Assembly (NCBI RefSeq): GCF_025821665.1
Contig: NZ_JACKSJ010000017.1
Coordinates: 1-39,946, forward strand
Length of the DNA stretch: 39,946 nt
DNA from: [Mycobacterium] manitobense
GTDB lineage: Bacteria; Actinomycetota; Actinomycetes; Mycobacteriales; Mycobacteriaceae
Direction of reading: 5' to 3'
Shown here one piece after another: positions 26,890 to 34,866 of the stretch. A model generated the notes under the pieces. It was not told the DNA's origin, made no database searches, and saw only the letters and a list, made by a program, of their open reading frames with translations. The position numbers and the translations under genes were made by a program. The stretch's first letter is position 1; each line of letters opens with the position of its first letter.

Positions 26890-28785
26890 ATGGACACCGC
26901 GACGTTCAGCCCGTCGATCGACTGGAGCGTCGAGCCCGTCCACTCGGCCGTGTGGGTGCTGGCCGTCTTCCTGGTCACCGTGGCGGTGCTGGTCGTGGTG
27001 GCCGCCGTGATCGGGCGGACCACAGCCTGGGGGCGTCAGTTCGTCCGCATCACCGGGCGGTACTTCACCGGCAGGCAGAGTCTTCCGGCGTGGGGGCTGC
27101 TGGCCGTGCTGCTGCTGCTGACGATCGTGTCCGTCCGCATCAGCATCCTGCTCACCTACTACGCCAGGGACCTGTTCACCGCATTGCAGGTGGCCTTCCA
27201 GACCGGCTCGGGAGCCGGCGCGGGCGCCACGGGCGTGCAGGGTTTCTGGTCGACGATGCTGGTGTTCGCGGTGCTGGCGGTCTGCTACGTCGTCCGGCTG
27301 CTCGCCGATCTCTACGTGACGCAACGGTTCATCATGCGGTGGCGAATCTGGCTGAGCCGCCGCTTCATTCACCGCTGGCTCAATGGGAACGCCTATTTCC
27401 GAATGCAGTTCGGGCGCCAACCGGTCGACAATCCAGATCAGCGCATCCAGGCCGACATCGACATCTTCACCACCGGCGCGGGCGCCGAGCCGAACAATCC
27501 GGCCTACACCTCGAGCCACGTGCTGGTGTTCGGTGCGGTGGAGGCGGTGCTGTCGGCGCTGTTCTTCGGGATCATCCTGTGGGAACTGTCCGGGCCGCTG
27601 AGCTGGCTCGGCGTCACCGTGCCGAGGGCGCTGTTCTGGATCGTGCTGGCGTACGTGCTGGCGGCGACGGTGGTCGCGTTCGTCATCGGCCGGCCGATGA
27701 TCCGGTACAGCTACGTCAACGAACTGCGCAACGCCAGCTTCCGCTACGCGCTCGTGCGGATGCGTGACGCCGGCGCGGCGGTGGGCATGTACCGCGGGGA
27801 GCACGTCGAAGGGCGACTGCTCGACGGACGGCTGTCGGCGGTGATGGACAACTACCGGCACTGGCTCAACCGGATGATGCTGTTCATCGGCTGGAACACC
27901 TCGGCCAGCCAGGCGATCAACCCGCTGCCCTACATCGTTCAGGCGCAACGGTTGTTCGCACAGCAGATCACCTTCGGCGAGGTGATCCAGTCGGCCCAGG
28001 CGTTCGGCGCCATCCACGACTCGCTGTCGTTCTTCCGCAACGCCTACGACAATTTCGCCAGTTACCGCGCGGCCACCATCCGGCTCGACGGACTGGCGCG
28101 GGAGAACCGCATCGCTGCAGCAGGCGGGCGGGTGGAGGTGGCCGCCGCCGGTGACGGCACGCTCGCGGTCGACGAGGTCGAGGTGCGCACCCCTGAGGGG
28201 ACGGCGCTGATCCGCGACCTGTCGCTGCAGCTGGCCCCCGGCGACTCATTGGTCGTCAGCGGGCCGTCCGGCATCGGGAAGACGGTGCTGCTGCAGAGCC
28301 TGGCGGGCATGTGGCCGTTCGCGTCGGGAACGGTCGAGCTTCCGGGCGGCCGCGACGGGGCGATGTTCCTCCCCCAGCTGCCCTACCTCCCCCTCGGCGA
28401 CCTGCGGGCGGTCGCGTCGTACCCGACAGACGACGCCGACGACCGCGACATCCAGTCCGCGCTGCTGCGGGTCGCGCTGTCCCACCTCGTCATCCGCCTC
28501 AACGAGGTGCGCGACTGGTCCAAGGTGCTCTCCCCGGGAGAGCAGCAGCGCGTCGCCTTCGCCCGGGTGCTGCTGACCCGGCCCCGTGTGGTGTTCCTCG
28601 ACGAGTCGACCGCGGCAATGGACGAGGGTCTGGAATTGATGCTCTACGACTTGCTGCGCGCGGAGCTACCCGAGGCGATCCTGGTCAGCGTCAGCCACCG
28701 CGCCACCGTCGCGCAGATGCACCGCCGGAGGCTGCAGCTGGTCGGTGACGGCCGCTGGCACCTGGGCCCCGCCACGCCGGGTTGA
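26890..28785 (+). CDS. BacA/SbmA-type ABC transporter, first tandem copy
   Basis: A 631-residue transporter with an N-terminal membrane domain of the SbmA/BacA (ABC_membrane_2) type and a C-terminal ATPase. Membrane helices include VLAVFLVTVAVLVVVAAVIG and GLLAVLLLLTIVSVRISILL. Conserved blocks shared with the next gene are NPDQRIQADIDIFTTGAG and SLSFFRNAYDNFA. The ATPase has Walker A with Lys464 (GPSGIGKT), a Q-loop FLPQLPYLPLGDL, the signature LSPGEQQR (547-554), Walker B VFLDE (Asp571, Glu572) and an H-loop SVSHR, so all catalytic motifs are intact. The M. tuberculosis relative Rv1819c imports cobalamin and hydrophilic compounds such as bleomycin. This copy differs from the next one mainly in its N-terminal segment and has its own ribosome-binding site. 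Confidence 0.95.
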   Translation: MDTATFSPSIDWSVEPVHSAVWVLAVFLVTVAVLVVVAAVIGRTTAWGRQFVRITGRYFTGRQSLPAWGLLAVLLLLTIVSVRISILLTYYARDLFTALQVAFQTGSGAGAGATGVQGFWSTMLVFAVLAVCYVVRLLADLYVTQRFIMRWRIWLSRRFIHRWLNGNAYFRMQFGRQPVDNPDQRIQADIDIFTTGAGAEPNNPAYTSSHVLVFGAVEAVLSALFFGIILWELSGPLSWLGVTVPRALFWIVLAYVLAATVVAFVIGRPMIRYSYVNELRNASFRYALVRMRDAGAAVGMYRGEHVEGRLLDGRLSAVMDNYRHWLNRMMLFIGWNTSASQAINPLPYIVQAQRLFAQQITFGEVIQSAQAFGAIHDSLSFFRNAYDNFASYRAATIRLDGLARENRIAAAGGRVEVAAAGDGTLAVDEVEVRTPEGTALIRDLSLQLAPGDSLVVSGPSGIGKTVLLQSLAGMWPFASGTVELPGGRDGAMFLPQLPYLPLGDLRAVASYPTDDADDRDIQSALLRVALSHLVIRLNEVRDWSKVLSPGEQQRVAFARVLLTRPRVVFLDESTAAMDEGLELMLYDLLRAELPEAILVSVSHRATVAQMHRRRLQLVGDGRWHLGPATPG

Positions 28786-28819
28786 CGCGTCCGGCACCAC
28801 TCCGCACAGCCGCTCGCGG

Positions 28820-28825
28820 TACCTT
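28820..28825 (+). promoter_or_regulatory. Leaderless-type -10 element for the second BacA-like gene
   Basis: TACCTT, then 6 bases (GCCCGG) and ATG 28832. It lies in the 46-base gap after the first copy, so the second transporter can probably be transcribed alone. Confidence 0.5.
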
Positions 28826-28831
28826 GCCCGG

Positions 28832-30754
28832 ATGGACGGAATGTTCGTGCCCAGCCTCGACTGGAGCAGTGAGCTGCTGGAGTCGCTGGAATGGATCGCC
28901 AGGGGCTGGCTGTACGCCGCGGTGGCCACTCTGGTCATCCTGGTGCTGATCGCCAAGACCACCACCTGGGGCCGGCAGTTCTGGCGCGTCACCAGCGGCT
29001 ACTTCACCGGGCCGGACAGCGTCATCGTGTGGGCATGGCTGGCGGGCCTGCTGCTGCTCGTCATGGCGAGCGTGCGGCTGTCGGTGCTGTTCTCGTTCCA
29101 GGGCAACGACATGATGACGAGCTTCCAGGTGATCGCCGCCGGGGTCGGTGCGGGCGACGAGGCGGTCAAGCAGTCCGGCGCGGACGGCTTCTGGATGTCG
29201 CTGACCATCTTCGCGATCCTCGCCGTGCTGAACATCGTGTTCATCGTGCTCGACCTGTTCGCCGCGCAGCGGTTCATGCTGCGCTGGCGCACCTGGCTGA
29301 CCGATCAGCTCACCGGCGACTGGCTGGACGGCAAGGCGTACTACCGCTCCCGCTTCATCGACGACACCATCGACAACCCGGACCAGCGCATCCAGGCCGA
29401 CATCGACATCTTCACCACCGGCGTGAACTCGCAACCCAACACGCCGGGCAACACGTCGACCTCCACCCTGCTGTTCGGCGCCGTCTCCGCCATCGCGTCG
29501 ATGTTCGCGTTCACCAAGATCCTGTGGGACCTGTCGGGGCCGATCACCCTGCCGGTGATCCAGTACGAGCTGCCCCGGGCGATCTTCTGGATCGGCATCG
29601 TCTACATCGTCGTCGCCACCGTCGTCGCGTTCGCGATCGGCCGGCCGATCATCCGGCTGTCGTTCAACAACGAGAAGTTCAACGCCGTCTTCCGCTATGC
29701 GCTGGTGCGGCTGCGCGATGCGTCCGAGGCCGTCGCGTTCTACCGCGGTGAGCTCGCCGAGCGCAGCGGTCTGCGGCGGCGGTTCGTCCCGATCGTGGAG
29801 AACTACAAGAAGTACGTGAACCGGATGGCCGGCTTCCTCGGCTTCAACTTCGCGATTACCCAGAGCCAGGAGGTCATTCCGTACCTGGTGCAGTTCTCCC
29901 GGTTCTACAACGGTGAGCTCACGCTGGGTCAGCTCACCCAGACCGCGGGCGCGTTCCGCGAACTGCTGACCGGACTGTCCTTCTTCCGCAACGCCTACGA
30001 CAACTTCGCCGGCTACCGCGCCGCCATCATCCGTCTGCACGGACTGGTGGTCGCCAACGAGGAGGGCCGGGCGCTGCCCGAACTCGACCGGTCGGACAGC
30101 GGCGACGGCACCGTGCAACTCGACGACGTCGAGGTCCGCACCCCGGACGGCAGGCAGCTGGTCAACCCGCTGGACCTGCACCTCGAGCCCGGCGACACAC
30201 TGGTCGTCACCGGCGAGTCGGGCAGCGGCAAGACCACACTGCTGCGCAGCCTCGCCCAGCTGTGGCCCTTCGCCTCGGGATCGATCGCATGCCCCGACGA
30301 CGAGAACGCGACGATGTTCCTGTCGCAGCTGCCCTACGTGCCACTGGGTGACCTGCGCACCGTCGTCTCCTACCCCAGCCAGGCGGGCTCGCTGGACGAC
30401 GAGGACCTGCGGCGGGTGCTGGCGCAGGTCGCGCTGCCGCATCTGGCCGACCGCCTCGACGAGGTGCAGGACTGGGCCAAGGTGCTCTCACCCGGCGAGC
30501 AGCAGCGCATCGCGTTCGCCCGGATATTGCTGACCGCCCCGAAGGCGGTGTTCCTCGACGAGACGACGTCGGCGCTCGACGAGGGGCTCGAGCTGATGCT
30601 CTACCAGCTGGTGCGCCGCGAGCTGCCGGACACGATCGTCGTCAGCGTCAGCCACCGCAGCACGGTCGAACAGCACCACGCCAGGCAACTGCAGCTGCTC
30701 GGCGAGGGCGAGTGGCGGATCGACGACATCGAGCGGGACCCCGCCCCGGCCTAG
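28832..30754 (+). CDS. bacA: BacA/SbmA-type ABC transporter, second tandem copy (Rv1819c-like)
   Basis: A 640-residue fused membrane/ATPase transporter; the length is almost that of Rv1819c (639), so this is the more likely orthologue. The membrane domain carries VFIVLDLFAAQRFMLRWRTW, NPDQRIQADIDIFTTGVN and LSFFRNAYDNFAGYRAAIIR. The ATPase has Walker A with Lys467 (GESGSGKT), Q-loop FLSQLPYVPLGDL, signature LSPGEQQR, Walker B VFLDET and H-loop SVSHR. In M. tuberculosis the family imports vitamin B12 and other hydrophilic molecules, so an importer is expected even though the fused architecture resembles exporters. The longer frame from 28745 would overlap the first copy; ATG 28832 is preferred. 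The TAG stop overlaps the convergent flavoprotein stop in a CTAG. Confidence 0.96.
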   Translation: MDGMFVPSLDWSSELLESLEWIARGWLYAAVATLVILVLIAKTTTWGRQFWRVTSGYFTGPDSVIVWAWLAGLLLLVMASVRLSVLFSFQGNDMMTSFQVIAAGVGAGDEAVKQSGADGFWMSLTIFAILAVLNIVFIVLDLFAAQRFMLRWRTWLTDQLTGDWLDGKAYYRSRFIDDTIDNPDQRIQADIDIFTTGVNSQPNTPGNTSTSTLLFGAVSAIASMFAFTKILWDLSGPITLPVIQYELPRAIFWIGIVYIVVATVVAFAIGRPIIRLSFNNEKFNAVFRYALVRLRDASEAVAFYRGELAERSGLRRRFVPIVENYKKYVNRMAGFLGFNFAITQSQEVIPYLVQFSRFYNGELTLGQLTQTAGAFRELLTGLSFFRNAYDNFAGYRAAIIRLHGLVVANEEGRALPELDRSDSGDGTVQLDDVEVRTPDGRQLVNPLDLHLEPGDTLVVTGESGSGKTTLLRSLAQLWPFASGSIACPDDENATMFLSQLPYVPLGDLRTVVSYPSQAGSLDDEDLRRVLAQVALPHLADRLDEVQDWAKVLSPGEQQRIAFARILLTAPKAVFLDETTSALDEGLELMLYQLVRRELPDTIVVSVSHRSTVEQHHARQLQLLGEGEWRIDDIERDPAPA

Positions 30755-32229
30755 TGGCGGGCGGCGTGCTCACCGGCGCGCCGGCCGAAGAACGAGCCCT
30801 CGCCCAGCTGGGTGCCGCTGGAGTAGCCCTTGCCGTCCTGGGCGATGTTCGACGCGCACGCCCCGGCGGCGTACAGGCCGGCGACCGGCGAGCCGTCCTC
30901 GCGCAGCACCTCGCCGTCGATGGAAACCGCGAGCCCGCCCATGGTGAACCCGGAGTACATCGCCCGGCCGAGCGACAGGTCGAACGCCGCCCACGGTCCT
31001 TCGGTCTGCGGGGCGACGTAGTCGGGGTGCTTGTGGAAGTCGGGATCCTCACCGCGCGCGGCGTTCTCGTTGTAGCGCTGCAGCGTCGTGGCGAGACGGC
31101 CGGCCGGGATCTCGAGCGCCCGCTCCATCTCCTCGACGGTCTCCCAGCCGTCGATGAACTTGATCAGCGGCATCGCAGGCATCTCCATGTGCGCCTCGTC
31201 GACGATCAGGTAGGCGATCTGCTCGGGCTGCTCGAGGACGTAGGCCGACGTGCGCGAGTGATAGGAGTCCTCGGCGACGAACCGCTCACCGTCCTTGTTG
31301 ACGATGACGCCGGTGAGCAGGATCTCCGGCGGATAGGCGGCGGCGGTGATGAACAGCTGGTCGAGATTCTCGGCGACTCCCCCGGCGGACACGCCGAGCC
31401 GGATGCCGAGGCCGTCGTCGTTGGGGTTGCCCAGGATGTAGGGCTCCACCAGCCCGTGGTGCTTGGTCTTGCGCTTGTGGCCCAGCGCCGGAGTGTGCTC
31501 GGCGACCATGTCGGGATTCATCGCGAAGCCGCCCGCGGCGATCACCACGGACTTCGCCTTGCTCGCCCCCGTCTCGGTGAAGTGCTTCCACGTCGCGCCG
31601 ACCACCGCCCCGTCGGCCGTCACGAGGTTCGTCGCCCCGGTCTCGTAGCGGATCTCGACGCCGAGTTCGTCCGCGCGCTTGAGCAACAGGTCGATCACCA
31701 TCGCGGCGCCGCCGAGCTCACCGGGGACGGGCACCGAGTGGCCCCGCGGGGAGGGCACGGCCTTCTCGGTGAACGGCCACACCTTCTCGTTGCCGGTGTA
31801 GGACAGGCCCTCGGTGCCGGGCGGGACGACGACCTTGCCGGGGTAGAAGCTGCGCTCGAATTGGAAGCCCAGGTCCTCGAGCCAGGTGAAGTGCTCGACG
31901 CTGCCTTCGCAGTAGGCGCGAATCTTGTCGTGATCGGGCTCGCGCGACACCGCGACGAGGTACTTGTACATCTCCTCGGCGCTGTCATCGTGGCCGGTGG
32001 CCTGCTGCACCGCGGTGCCGCCGCCGAGGTAGAAGTGACCGCCCGCCATCGACGTGGTGCCGCCGGCAGCGGCGGCGCGCTCCAGGACCAGCACCCTGGC
32101 GCCGGCGGCGGCGGCGCTGACCGCCGCGCATCCGCCCGCGATGCCGAAGCCGATCACCAGGACGTCGACGTCGTCGGACCAGTCCGGCACGTCCGCGGCA
32201 TCGACGGTCTGGGGAATCTCGGTTGTCAC
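30751..32229 (-). CDS. FAD flavoprotein of the fumarate reductase/ketosteroid dehydrogenase group (Rv1817-like)
   Basis: A 492-residue flavoenzyme. The N-terminal FAD site is VLVIGFGIAGGCAAVSAAAA followed by LVLERAAAAGGTTSMAGGHF, typical of the fumarate reductase/3-ketosteroid dehydrogenase flavoprotein family. The C-terminal FAD loop is GLYAAGACASNIA, then GKGYSSGTQLGEGSFFGRRA. Such enzymes oxidise or reduce a C-C double bond next to a carbonyl. The start is GTG 32229, with AGGAG 6 bases upstream; the frame extends further only through the VOC gene. It is 13 bases downstream of the VOC gene and so shares its promoter and KstR-type operator, which favours a steroid-like substrate. That substrate is inference. 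Confidence 0.93.
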   Translation of the reverse strand: MTTEIPQTVDAADVPDWSDDVDVLVIGFGIAGGCAAVSAAAAGARVLVLERAAAAGGTTSMAGGHFYLGGGTAVQQATGHDDSAEEMYKYLVAVSREPDHDKIRAYCEGSVEHFTWLEDLGFQFERSFYPGKVVVPPGTEGLSYTGNEKVWPFTEKAVPSPRGHSVPVPGELGGAAMVIDLLLKRADELGVEIRYETGATNLVTADGAVVGATWKHFTETGASKAKSVVIAAGGFAMNPDMVAEHTPALGHKRKTKHHGLVEPYILGNPNDDGLGIRLGVSAGGVAENLDQLFITAAAYPPEILLTGVIVNKDGERFVAEDSYHSRTSAYVLEQPEQIAYLIVDEAHMEMPAMPLIKFIDGWETVEEMERALEIPAGRLATTLQRYNENAARGEDPDFHKHPDYVAPQTEGPWAAFDLSLGRAMYSGFTMGGLAVSIDGEVLREDGSPVAGLYAAGACASNIAQDGKGYSSGTQLGEGSFFGRRAGEHAARH

Positions 32230-32242
32230 TGCTGCTCCTGTT

Positions 32243-32737
32243 TCACTGCTGTTGATGTCGGACGTAGTCGAAGAATTGGCGGATCTCGTCGGGGATGTGT
32301 GCGATCTCGATGTAGGGCACCCCGGACCGCTCGTCGGAGACGTAGGCGAAGCGCATGCCGCCGGGCATGACGCCCTGCGCTGCGATGGTCGCGCCGCCGT
32401 CGGCGGCGGCCGCCACCGCGGCGTCGAACGCGGCCTCGTCGTCGACCTCGACGCAGACGTGGTGCAGGCCGGGTCCGGACCGGTCGAGGAATTCGGAGTA
32501 CACGCTGTCACCGGAGCCGGGGGCGATCAGCTCGAGTTGCAGGTCGCCCGCATAGCTCAGGGAGATGTCCGCGGTGTAGTCCGCCGGCCGCCCGCGGTGC
32601 GTGCAGGTGTCGGGACCGAAGTGCACCCCGGGCATCCGCACCCAGTTCCGGGCGCCGAGCAACGCCGACAGGCTGCGCTCGGTCGCGTCGAGGTCGTCGG
32701 TGACCCACGCGAGCTGGACAGGTGTCTGATTGGGCAT
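32243..32737 (-). CDS. VOC (glyoxalase-fold) family protein
   Basis: A 164-residue protein of the vicinal oxygen chelate superfamily, with two paired motifs of the beta-alpha-beta-beta-beta fold: VQLAWVTDDLDATERSLSAL at the start and LHHVCVEVDDEAAFDAAVAA in the second half. Likely metal ligands are in HHVCVE and in EIAHI near the end. Family members include methylmalonyl-CoA epimerase, glyoxalase I and extradiol dioxygenases; the length suits an epimerase or a small lyase rather than a dioxygenase. ATG 32737 lies 7 bases from a TATTCT -10. It is the first gene of a two-gene unit with the Rv1817-like flavoprotein. Confidence 0.92.
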   Translation of the reverse strand: MPNQTPVQLAWVTDDLDATERSLSALLGARNWVRMPGVHFGPDTCTHRGRPADYTADISLSYAGDLQLELIAPGSGDSVYSEFLDRSGPGLHHVCVEVDDEAAFDAAVAAAADGGATIAAQGVMPGGMRFAYVSDERSGVPYIEIAHIPDEIRQFFDYVRHQQQ

Positions 32738-32744
32738 CGGGTCG

Positions 32745-32750
32745 AGAATA
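32745..32750 (-). promoter_or_regulatory. Leaderless-type -10 element for the VOC-flavoprotein unit
   Basis: TATTCT on the minus strand lies 7 bases before ATG 32737. The KstR-type palindrome is centred about 41 bases upstream of the predicted start, over the -35 position. Confidence 0.55.
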
Positions 32751-32771
32751 TCGCCGGTCGCCCGCCGTGGC

Positions 32772-32785
32772 TAGAACGTGTTCTA
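32772..32785. promoter_or_regulatory. KstR-type operator
   Basis: The palindrome CTAGAACGTGTTCTAG (32771-32786) has perfect 7-base arms around GT. Its core TAGAACGTGTTCTA fits the published KstR consensus TNNAACNNGTTNNA, the operator of the mycobacterial cholesterol-catabolism repressor. It overlaps the stop codon of the TetR gene and covers the -35 region of the VOC-flavoprotein promoter. Confidence 0.75.
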
Positions 32786-33469
32786 GTTTCGTCCGGTCAT
32801 CTCGTCGACCAGCAGCCCGAACAGCGCGTCGAACAACAGGGCCGGCCGGGTGAACGTGTCGGAACCGTACTGACCGAACACCTCGAGGTTGATCGCCCCG
32901 ACCAGTCCCGCCCACAGCGCGATGCACCGGACCACCAGCGTGTCGCCGCCGTCGAATCCGAACTCTGCGCGGAGTCCGTCGAAGTCGGACGACAGTGGTT
33001 GCCCGACAACACCTTCCGGCACGCGGACTTCCCCCGCGGCGACGCCCTCGGCGACGGTGTCGAACAGCGCCTGCACCACCCTGGTGCCGGGCAGGACGGT
33101 GCGTTCGGCTGGGGCGTGGTAGCCGGGCACCGGACTGCCGTAGAGCAGCGCCCACCGCGCCGGCTGGTCGACCGCCCACCGCCGGGCTGCGCCGCCCATG
33201 CCGAGGAGGCGGTCGCGGGAGGACGGGGCCGGGACGGCGCGTGCCCGGTCGACGGTGTCGGCGAGTTCGGAGTAGGCGTCGACCAGCAGCAGGGTGAGCA
33301 ACTCGTCCCGGCTCGCGACGTAGCGGTACACGGCGGAGGACACCATGCCGAGGTCGCGGGCGATGGCGCGCAGCGACAGGCCGGCCGGGCCCTCGGTCTC
33401 CAGGTGCTTGCGCCCGAGCGTGACGATCTGCGCCTCGATGCGGTCGCGTGACTCCTGCCGTTTGCCCAC
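32783..33469 (-). CDS. TetR-family transcriptional regulator, Rv1816-like
   Basis: A 228-residue repressor from GTG 33469 (VGKRQESRDR); a TTG at 33487 would give 234 residues. The helix-turn-helix is SLRAIARDLGMVSSAVYRYV, followed by ASRDELLTLLLVDAY. The ligand domain contains PARWALLYGSPVPGYHAP, a block seen in a subset of actinobacterial TetR proteins with a C-terminal WHG-type domain. It is divergent from the Ddn-like gene, and two inverted repeats lie between them. The KstR-type box lies at its 3' end but is in the wrong place to control this gene. The ligand is unknown. Confidence 0.93.
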   Translation of the reverse strand: MGKRQESRDRIEAQIVTLGRKHLETEGPAGLSLRAIARDLGMVSSAVYRYVASRDELLTLLLVDAYSELADTVDRARAVPAPSSRDRLLGMGGAARRWAVDQPARWALLYGSPVPGYHAPAERTVLPGTRVVQALFDTVAEGVAAGEVRVPEGVVGQPLSSDFDGLRAEFGFDGGDTLVVRCIALWAGLVGAINLEVFGQYGSDTFTRPALLFDALFGLLVDEMTGRN

Positions 33470-33485
33470 GTGGCCAGTGTGACAC

Positions 33486-33552
33486 AAAGCGAGAACACCG
33501 CTCTTGCTTTATCGCGGATCCGATGACATTCTGAAAACGAGAGCAATGCTCT
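33486..33552. promoter_or_regulatory. Two inverted repeats, candidate TetR operators
   Basis: In the space between the TetR gene and the Ddn-like gene are a perfect palindrome AGAGCA-A-TGCTCT (33540-33552) and an imperfect one at about 33486-33510 that begins AAGCGAGA and ends CTCTTGCTTT. Both contain AGAGC-like half-sites, so they may be two sites for the same divergently encoded regulator. Confidence 0.5.
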
Positions 33553-33579
33553 TGTCACCGAGTCGAAGGAGTCCGCGCA

Positions 33580-34020
33580 ATGCCCGCACGCTATGACCCA
33601 CCGGACCGAGTCGCCAGAATCGTCAACCACGTTTTCCGCTGGCTGGCCGAAGCCGGCGTCAGCATCGCAGGCACCCGGGCGCTGCGCGTCCGCGGCCGCA
33701 AGTCCGGGGAACTGCGCACCGTGGTGATCAACCTGCTCACCGTCGAGGGCCGCGACTACGTCGTGTCACCACGCGGAAACACGCAGTGGGCCCGCAACGC
33801 CCGCGCCGCCGGTGAGGTGGAGACCGGCCCGCGCTGGCGCCGTCGCCGCGTCCGCGTCGTCGAGGTGGCGGACGGCGACAAGCCGAACCTGCTCGAGCGC
33901 TACCTCGATCGCTGGTTCTGGGAGGTCAAGGGCCACACCGCAGGTCTGACACCGGATTCCACCGCCGAACAGCTGCGGGCGGCGGCGCCGTCGATCCCGG
34001 TGTTCGAACTCGTCGGCTAG
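33580..34020 (+). CDS. Ddn-like deazaflavin (F420)-dependent nitroreductase family protein
   Basis: A 146-residue protein of the split-barrel DUF385/nitroreductase family, whose M. tuberculosis member Ddn uses F420H2 to reduce quinones and activates pretomanid. Seen features are ALRVRGRKSGELRTVVINLL (the conserved Gly-Arg-Lys-Ser-Gly-x-x-Arg motif that holds F420 phosphates), DYVVSPRGNTQWARNARAAG and the C-terminal GLTPDSTAEQLRAAAPSIPV. ATG 33580 has GAAGGAG 8 bases upstream. It diverges from the TetR gene and is probably its target, since candidate operators lie between them. Its stop overlaps that of the convergent protease gene. The physiological substrate is unknown. Confidence 0.94.
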   Translation: MPARYDPPDRVARIVNHVFRWLAEAGVSIAGTRALRVRGRKSGELRTVVINLLTVEGRDYVVSPRGNTQWARNARAAGEVETGPRWRRRRVRVVEVADGDKPNLLERYLDRWFWEVKGHTAGLTPDSTAEQLRAAAPSIPVFELVG

Positions 34021-34706
34021 GGCAGCGGCGGTGCGGTGCCACCGGTGACGGTGAGCACGTCCTCGCGGGCCTGCTGGCTGGCCACCTGCCATGACACCGC
34101 TGCAGGGAACCGCCCCCAGGTGCTGTTGAACATCCCGATGATCACCGCCCGGCCGTCCGGCGTCACCGAGTACACCGGTCCCCCGGAGTCGCCCTTCTGG
34201 CTGACCACTCCGTTGCCCATGGTGAACCAACCGTTGTAGACCGCCTCGACGGTGCCGCAGCTCTCACCGGTGATCACCCCGAAGTGGCAGATCGGCATAC
34301 CGGGCTGCGGCACCACGGCCGGGTCGGTCACCAGTTGGCGGCCGCCGGGCAGGATGTTGTTGACCGGGACGTTGACGGCCAGGCCGATCGCCTCCCAGTC
34401 GGAGATCTGGTGATTGGTGTCGATGGTCGCGCCGTCGGGTGTGTTGTCGCGGTACAGGGCCTGGGTGCCGATGAAGTTGCCGCCGCTGTCGAACACCGGC
34501 CCACTGCCGCGACAGTGCCCCGCGGTGAACGCCACCCGCAGTTGGGGATCGACGAAGCCAAGGGTGCACACGTTGGCGTCCTGGTGGATCTCCATGCCGG
34601 GATAGACCAGGACACCGGGCTGGGCCTGGGCGGGCGGGACAGCCGTTGCGGCGCCGGCGAGGCCGACGGCCACCGCGGCAACCACGCGAAACCAGCGTCG
34701 GCGCAC
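34017..34706 (-). CDS. Secreted trypsin-like serine protease, Rv1815-like
   Basis: A 229-residue exported protein. The signal peptide has a basic start (MRRRWFR), a hydrophobic core and a likely cleavage site after Ala28 (PAQA-QP). The catalytic triad of a chymotrypsin-fold protease can be read as His64 (TAGHC), Asp103 (SDWEAIGL) and Ser174 (QKGDSGGPVYS). Cysteine pairs Cys47/Cys65 and Cys140/Cys150 are placed to form disulfides. The core motifs are intact, so activity is expected. The ATG has GGAGG 6 bases upstream. Substrates and any activation step are unknown. The last four bases overlap the stop of the Ddn-like gene. Confidence 0.94.
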   Translation of the reverse strand: MRRRWFRVVAAVAVGLAGAATAVPPAQAQPGVLVYPGMEIHQDANVCTLGFVDPQLRVAFTAGHCRGSGPVFDSGGNFIGTQALYRDNTPDGATIDTNHQISDWEAIGLAVNVPVNNILPGGRQLVTDPAVVPQPGMPICHFGVITGESCGTVEAVYNGWFTMGNGVVSQKGDSGGPVYSVTPDGRAVIIGMFNSTWGRFPAAVSWQVASQQAREDVLTVTGGTAPPLP

Positions 34707-34742
34707 GGAGGCCTCCGATCGGTCGGGGTGTGCTGGCGGTCA

Positions 34743-34748
34743 AGCGTA
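34743..34748 (-). promoter_or_regulatory. Probable -10 element for the secreted protease
   Basis: TACGCT on the minus strand fits TANNNT and gives a leader of about 30 bases with a GGAGG ribosome-binding site. The rest of the 160-base gap to the next gene shows nothing further. Confidence 0.4.
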
Positions 34749-34866
34749 ACCGGCACGGTGGCCGGTACGTCCAGAGACCGAGCAACCTCCCCCGAGGGCG
34801 CCCGTCCCTTCCACCATGGACGGGCTGAGCTTAACGATCTTGACCGTCGCCGTGGCCGGTTCGGCG

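Noticed and set aside
26479..28017. Minus-strand frame opposite the first BacA-like gene
   Set aside because: His/Arg/Asp-rich noise with no motif; the plus-strand gene has intact ABC motifs.
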